Source: Coleophoma eucalyptorum (Eukaryota > Ascomycota > Leotiomycetes > Helotiales > Dermateaceae). From it: DNA of 64,000 nt. A program made the translations under genes and the position numbers. Of this stretch, positions 57,701 through 64,000 are shown in pieces (position 1 is the stretch's first letter; each line of letters starts with the position of its first letter). The notes below the pieces were generated by a model. The model searched no databases. It was not told where the DNA came from and saw only the letters and a program-made list of their open reading frames with translations. Where the stretch lies: the NCBI GenBank assembly GCA_026120035.1, contig JALRME010000043.1, positions 1 to 64,000 of the forward strand, given 5' to 3'.

Positions 57701-60700
57701 AGCACAGCCTCTCCATTTGCCATTTGCCGAGGTGCAAGAGCATAGCATCACCCATCGCGAGAAACTAGAGCAAACGCACATGAGGAGATCTGATGAAAGA
57801 GCGGCATTTCTCTGTCACTGCTACAGCAAAAAGGAATTCGCAAGATTCTTGCTTTTTATCCTTTGCCCGAGGTCATTTTTCATATCTGTAGTTTCCAAAC
57901 GCCCTATTCATTATCCAAACCCATTGAGGTGTTTTGTTTCTTCTTCGTGCCTCAGCGGTGTTCTTCCAGGTATGATGGCAGAGCACGTCTTCACCGATCG
58001 ATTCCGAGTGCCTTCGTCTGTGCTTTTTTCTTCTTCTTCCTTTGCTTCTTCTCCTTCCCCTTGCTCTTCTTCATTCGCAGCGGCTATGTACATACACAGT
58101 ATGATGCCCACAGTACCCTTAGTGTTCGTCCTCCGTACCACTAAGTAAACGTAGATCAGAAATTGAGGTGCATGCTTCCCGTGGATGGCAGCAGCCCTGC
58201 CCCATTGCCACCAAACACAAAAAAAGCAAGATATTCTTTTTTGCTTACAGTCAGTCTCCCTGACACCCTGCGATCCTGGTCGTTTTAGGGGACGACCTCC
58301 TCCGGAATATGGCAGGGTTGCGTGGTTCTGCATTCTCCGGTAACAAAGTCGCCAGATCCTTGAGCCCACGAGCAACCCCAGGTTAACACCCTTGGTAATT
58401 AAACGACGGTCGATGATGCCCGTCGTTGTGCGGAGCCATCGAAGACTTAGCTATCAATCCTGTGATTGCGCAAAGAACGGCAGGTCTGATTTAACCCTAT
58501 GTTTTGCTTGCAACGGCATTCTTAATGATCCTTCATCAGGCCGCGACGCCGCCATACTTTCCTCAGCGTTCCACTTGCTGGGTTCACCGTCGGAAAAAGG
58601 ATGTGATCTTGCAGAATGTGCCTCACGACCTCTGTATCCCAACAAGATAAACAATTGGACATAGCAACCGGGAGGCGACTGATTTATTGCCCCAATTTAC
58701 GCCCTGGTCGAGGAAATTGGTCCCGCGCCCACTCTTCTCGTATCCTTGAATCCACCATACTGGTGAGCGGCAAGTAAGATGAGTTGCAGTAGTTCGACTT
58801 CTGGGGGGTTCACTGCGCACTGATCATACCGCGATGGTTTCGAGAAAGCCGCAAACTAGGCTTGAGTAATGTACTATATTCTTCCTGGTTCCATTGCCTC
58901 TCTCCTCACCCGACCCCATCGATGTGCCCCAAATATGCCTATTCAGGAAATTTATCGACTTTTCAAATATATGCCGACCCAAGTCAGTGCTCTTGCCCCG
59001 GGTTGTTAGCGCTAAGGAAAGGTTTCCTGATGATCGAATGTCGATATACAGACTTTCCAGCATGGTGTATGACCTGGGAAATTTCATGGAGCAGGTAGGT
59101 CTATGAGTAGTATTAGGGTGCTAAATAACAGCGCCACTTTGATAATATCTCACGATGTTGTAGAAAGGAAGCTGGTCGCACGCACGATGCTGTTTGATTA
59201 GTGTGTTTACTCCATTTCACTAGGCAATTAGCGACGAGGGAGGCAAGAGAAATGCTGTACCTCAGTGGGCAGCGCGCCCCGTGCCGCCCCAGCACCGATG
59301 ACAGCGCTTGAGTCTTGAACGTGTCTGCTTCAAAGAATGATGGTAATAAGGGACCCTAGTCCTAACCACTTATGGTACAGTACCTAGGAAAATAACAATG
59401 ATGTATGTGGCTTCCAGGAAAGTAAGTATGCCTTGACGTCTAAGCGCGAGAAGATCATGCCAACCTAACTCTCCTACCCTATTCACAGAGAACAAAGGTA
59501 CAACTAGATGGGCTGGATGCAACTATGTCCAGTCCATTGCATACTCTAGATAATATTGGCTATAATACTCGAAGACTGGCCAAAGCATGGTCCAGGAAAT
59601 TGACCCTAGCGAGTCGAGATTTCGCTCTAGAGCAGTCAGTCAAAACACGGTAGCCAAGAGGGACGACTTTGTTCTTTGCAGCAACGGTGAAGATCGTCTC
59701 CCCGAAGACCAGCAACTAATGTGCATGGACCAGCAGGGCATCGCATCATCATGCCATGTCGGTTGAGAAACTATATTGCTATTCCAGGTTCACATTGATA
59801 GGCTTGGCGCTCCGGGGAGCTCGCCTGGTGGGATGCCGCAATAAATCCTAGGAAAAATACTTCACGATGTAAGTAGATCCTAGAAGTTTTCTTCTGATCC
59901 TTCGAGTTCTCTATCAGATCTGAGAGAACCGAAAGAGGCTTCGATAGCCGCATAGAGGCACTCCTTCCACGCGTCATCCTTGGCACGGATCTTGCATGAC
60001 TGTATAACTCCATGACAGCTTGACTGTAGGGTAGTGAAATATCAATAAGAAGGAAAAATTCCTTGATCGCCATTATCTTCGTAGACCTCTCGAAGAACAT
60101 AAAGGTAGTGACTATATTTGTACAAATGCACAAGCGTGATCCACAGTGACTGGCAAGGCATCTGACATAAATTGTAGAGGGCTGCGCCCCAATGGCCCAA
60201 TCAGTACAGCACATGAACATTGGCAGGGGAACTGAGTCCCTAGCAGAAGAGGATTTTGGGTGTGATTATCCTGTGTATACTCCATACAATATTACCAATT
60301 GCTGTATGATTTTCCCGCCGTACCGTTTCCAACCATGAAGACGTAGCGATCCCCTTCACGTTCTGGTCAGACTTGGCAACATGTAGGGGGAGCTTGTTGC
60401 CTCGACCTGTTCATCGTCTACTCTAGCTGGGGACTGAAGGGTCGTATTCAGGAGCTCAGTGCTAATCCCAAACCCAAGCGGTCGGTTCTAGCGCCGCGGG
60501 ACAGGTCACCAGAACGCTGGATGCTGGATCTTATCCTTTCAGCTGTCGCCACAAGATGACCGCCCCCAATCTGGGACAAATGAGATAAATACGCCATCAA
60601 CTCAGCCAGGATCCAGGAAGATCCAGGTAATTTATTGGTTGATCCACAGCCCGATCTTGCTGGAAAGAATGCGAAAACGAATGCCATTTGACAGAACGCA

Positions 60701-63700
60701 GAAAGAGCTAAATGATGAGGAGATACAAGTTCGAACGGTGCTACCTTGTAACCCACTAGCTCGGCGCCTGCTGAAGTTGCACACCTCCTTTCGTGCGGTC
60801 CCGCCAGCTTCCCTTACCTCTTCCAGTACAGCACTGTCCTTTGACTCTGTCATCCACCTGGCGAACCAGAGCACAAGCCGGGGGCCACAGTCAGCCGTTG
60901 ATGCAGGTAAGGCAGATCTTCTTCTCCTCCCAAGCTGTTCTCGTGGTGAAAGGGTCGGGAAAAGTCTACATCACACACCACATGATTGCAGCTCAATAGT
61001 GCGACCATCTGATGCCCAGCTGCGCGGCCAATTATAGCAATTAAGAGCAGAAGTCCCAGCAAATCCAGCCATCTAAGCTGTTGGAGATGGGGCGAGGCGA
61101 GGTGAAGGAAGCAGTGTAGAGCTTGCTTGAGGCTGGTCATGGTTGAAGTTTCAAGCTGTACAAATGCAAGTGCATATCCGCAGAGGAAACGAGCTTCCTC
61201 CCTGTGCCACATTGTTTCCAATCCCAGATCACCAAATGTGGCGACAATATGGCTGCGGAACATGTACGCGACCCAACTTGCAGGCCGACCTTGTTTGAAG
61301 AAAGGACTTCGCACTGTAGCTTGCTCGTCCCGCAGCGATTGGCGTTGGAGAGGCGTCCACGAACTCGGGACCAGTTGCCAAAATATGATTAAAAAATCGG
61401 GCACCTTCCCCAGGATCAATCAATAGTTCTCTTCACTACGTACAATTCTTCATCTCACGCACCGGATAAAGTTTGTCTCCTCTCATTTCGTTTCCAAAAT
61501 CCCAATTCTGATTTACGTCGACAATTCTGAGTCAGGCTAGCTTTCAGCTCCTCCCAGTCAACCCAGCCCACTCAGCACGCAGCAGCCACAGAGATTCTTC
61601 TTACGCAGTATACTCCACTGTCGCTGCGCAATGTTCCGGATGACAATACCCTGCTGCTCGGAAGACAATCCGTACGACTGAGTCCGCAATTGTGTGTTTA
61701 TTATCCTCGGCTCCTTCCTTGATCAGTGCTCCATGCTTCCGTACAGCACCTGCTCCACCCACTGCCTAACATATTCATACACCTACGTACATTGTACTAT
61801 GCAGTATCTTTCGCCGCCTGTTCCTGGTCCATCCTCCCTTGCTGTATTTCCACGGGGATCATCCTTCCTATGTTCACGTGTGACACCTGCATTAGAGCCT
61901 GCAGCAGTGCAGACGTCAGTTACCGAGCCAGAGAGCGAAGATGTTTCGAAGACAGCGGCACTCCTCGGCCCTGCTGCACCGCCGTTCTGATCCAAGTCCA
62001 CGCTGTCCAGCCAGTGACCAGCGGTCAAGAATACAGTACAGAATCACCATCCGGCTTCTATGATGCGTCGTCCGCGGAACCAATAAACACTATGCACATC
62101 ACCGGCTTGCGCACGTTAACTGTATACCTTACTCTGGAGTGTCCCACCACTGAGTCCCTTTGCCGGTGCCTTTATGCATATTCAGTGATGGATCTTGATA
62201 CTGTAGACGGCACCGGCGCTTAGCCAATGTGATCGATCTGGCCCCTGCTCACTAGCTACCATATGCAGGACTTGTTGTACACGCAGTCTGCTGTACCAGG
62301 GCACACCTTCAGTTACACGAGGTCAAGGTGCAGCGACGATCCAACAACCTACACACCTCTTCGACTATTTGGCCAAGAAAGTCGTAGAAAGTCGGAAAAG
62401 TCAGTTCTCTGATTAGCGGTGAAAGGGCGGCATTGATGTGCTCTGCAGCAAGGTTGTTGTACTAAAGATTTTCAGTGTGGCGGTCAAAATAGCATTTCGG
62501 ATGTTCCGTATTCTTGACCGAGTGAGTATGCCGACCAACCTCTACCAAGAGCAACCTTGATCCAAGGAGAAATATACTTCCTGAGCGATCCGGGTAACCC
62601 GGGTGGTCTGACTATTTGGGAACCCCAACATCCGTTCTTTTGACAATCTCTTGTTAGCCTCGTTCTGATCCATCGTGTCGACTATTACGAGCGATTGCGC
62701 ACATGTACCAGTTTGAAATTGGAGAGGGGTCCTGGCAGCTGGGTACAACCTGCTTTAGCTGTAGAGTTTACTACACTATATCGGAAGTGTCAGCCAGGAT
62801 AAATTGTCCTATCCTAGTCTTCAGTGGCCAGGATACAAACTTTGACTTCCGCTGCAATACTCCATCAAGACATGAACCCTGAGGTGTCTGATCATCAGAG
62901 TTCAAGGCTGATTATCTTTGTTGCAAAATTCTGATGCTACAACACAGGCCGTCCCTAAGATAAAGAATGAGCTGTAGGAGTATACAACAGGAGAAGCCTC
63001 ACAAATGGATGGAAAGTTTACGAGAATCCTTCGTTAAGTATCCTTGTAGTGTCTTCACTTAACGCGTACGATATTCGTGTTTTTGGCTCGGACTCCTGTA
63101 CCCCGCCTATAATTGAAAGTTCGCGACCGTTTCCCTTCTAGGGAAAATCACCAGCCCATATCACCGAGAAGCGTCGAGTAAAGAACGAAAGCCAGAACTC
63201 TAATCACACAGAGTACAGCATTCGCCAGTACATGATAGTAGGTATAGGGGTATCGATCCGTCCTCAAAGAGGTTGGCAGTCGGATCGACCTCCAGCTCTG
63301 CGGCTTAGGCGTTTGTATTGTATTTCTACCCCCTCTGACGATTGCCAAAAAGGATTTCTTTCGAGAGTGTTAAGATAGTCTTCAACACACTTGGACTATA
63401 TAGTTCGTGCACGCTTGCCTAACTTCTGGCTTAAGCTTCTGCTCGATCAGTCTGCCTCGCAACATACTTGTTTACTCTACGTATACAGGCACTTGGACCT
63501 TTAATATCCTCTTGTTTGGCTGAGATTTCATGGTCAGGAAGTGGAAAGTTCTCGGAAAGGCTTCCGTTATTGTGACTTCTCAACTTCTCAGGGGTACCTA
63601 TGTATGCTTCATAAGCTGCCAAGTATTGAGCAGCAGCAAAACTCTTTCTTGCTCTGTCTAGACCAGTCTAAGTAGAGTTTGGGAAATAATGATAGCGTGG

Positions 63701-64000
63701 ATGAAATGAGATTATCTTGCCTGCTAGTAGCAATAACTACTTAAACAGGCTTAAACAGGCGTCTTCAAAATCTACACTGTTACTATCATCAATCTTGGGA
63801 TTGGCACTTCTGCTGTCAGGCTGAAGTTTGGGAATCAAGACTGAAATGACAAAAGAACAACGAAAGTTTATTTTGGTATAAGCTGCAGCTAAAGGGTAAT
63901 CCACGGGGGCATGTCGAAGAGCTACAAGGCCATCGCAGTGGGCAAAACTTTCTCTGGCCCTTTACCCACTTCAAAGCTTGGCTCACAGTAACTTTGAGCA
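54768..64000. other. 9-kb gene-poor right end
   Basis: No supported coding gene. Frames of 60-190 codons occur on both strands, but none has a family motif, consistent splice extension or plausible composition. It has short tandem elements (a GCAGG/ACAGG run at about 55551-55570 and a 10-nt direct repeat TTAAACAGGC at 63741-63760). It may be long promoter DNA of the bZIP factor, degraded repeats, or non-coding RNA loci. Confidence 0.5.
63741..63760. repeat. 10-nt direct repeat, two units
   Basis: TTAAACAGGC occurs twice in tandem near the right end of the window, in non-coding DNA. Confidence 0.85.

Noticed and set aside
60850..61419. 189-codon minus-strand frame
   Set aside because: Longest in the right-hand stretch but has no motif; overlapping frames on the plus strand are as long as expected by chance.
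61694..62223. Two overlapping plus-strand frames of 98 and 165 codons
   Set aside because: Cys/Ser-rich, mutually out of frame, no signal or domain.

Overview
The window is nuclear DNA from a filamentous ascomycete (Pezizomycotina; Leotiomycetes is my low-confidence guess). Protein-coding genes carry short spliceosomal introns of about 45-75 nt, are monocistronic on both strands, and include fungus-specific families: a Zn2Cys6 regulator, a CBM1-bearing GH18 chitinase, and YPP1, RIX1, NOP16 and a DUF6601-like protein. I saw no bacterial features, CRISPR arrays, rRNA or convincing tRNA genes. Sixteen protein-coding genes can be supported; several needed exon joins worked out by hand.

Left part (1-16 kb). 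A two-TM membrane protein is followed by a group that may form a metabolic neighbourhood: an intron-dense glutamine-dependent NAD+ synthetase, an MFS transporter of the Dal5/Tna1/Liz1 (anion:cation symporter) type, and two 2-oxoglutarate/Fe(II) dioxygenases. The transporter and the first dioxygenase are divergent across a 665-bp shared upstream region. The combination recalls fungal nicotinate-use clusters, but the link is inference. A secreted Vps62-family protein and a Gre2/dihydroflavonol-reductase-like SDR follow.

Middle part (17-41.5 kb). Mostly conserved housekeeping and regulatory genes: alpha-actinin; a putative nuclear protein with an integrase-like HHCC zinc motif and a duplicated acidic motif; the divergent pair RIX1 (60S ribosome biogenesis) and YPP1 (plasma-membrane PI4-kinase scaffold); a large Zn2Cys6 transcription factor behind a 4.2-kb non-coding stretch; and NOP16 (60S biogenesis).

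Right part (41.5-64 kb). An AT-rich gene-poor stretch leads to a three-CBM1 chitinase with an apparent GC-AG intron and a 14-nt microexon. An NAD(P)-dependent aldehyde dehydrogenase with a possible alternative mitochondrial N-terminus and a bZIP factor with an unresolved 5' end follow. The last 9 kb contain no gene I can support.

The items most worth following are the integrase-like HHCC protein (21.3-24.2 kb), the possible NAD/nicotinate neighbourhood (2.2-11.7 kb), and the unusual splice structures (a 4-nt microexon in the NAD+ synthetase; the GC-AG intron and 14-nt microexon in the chitinase).
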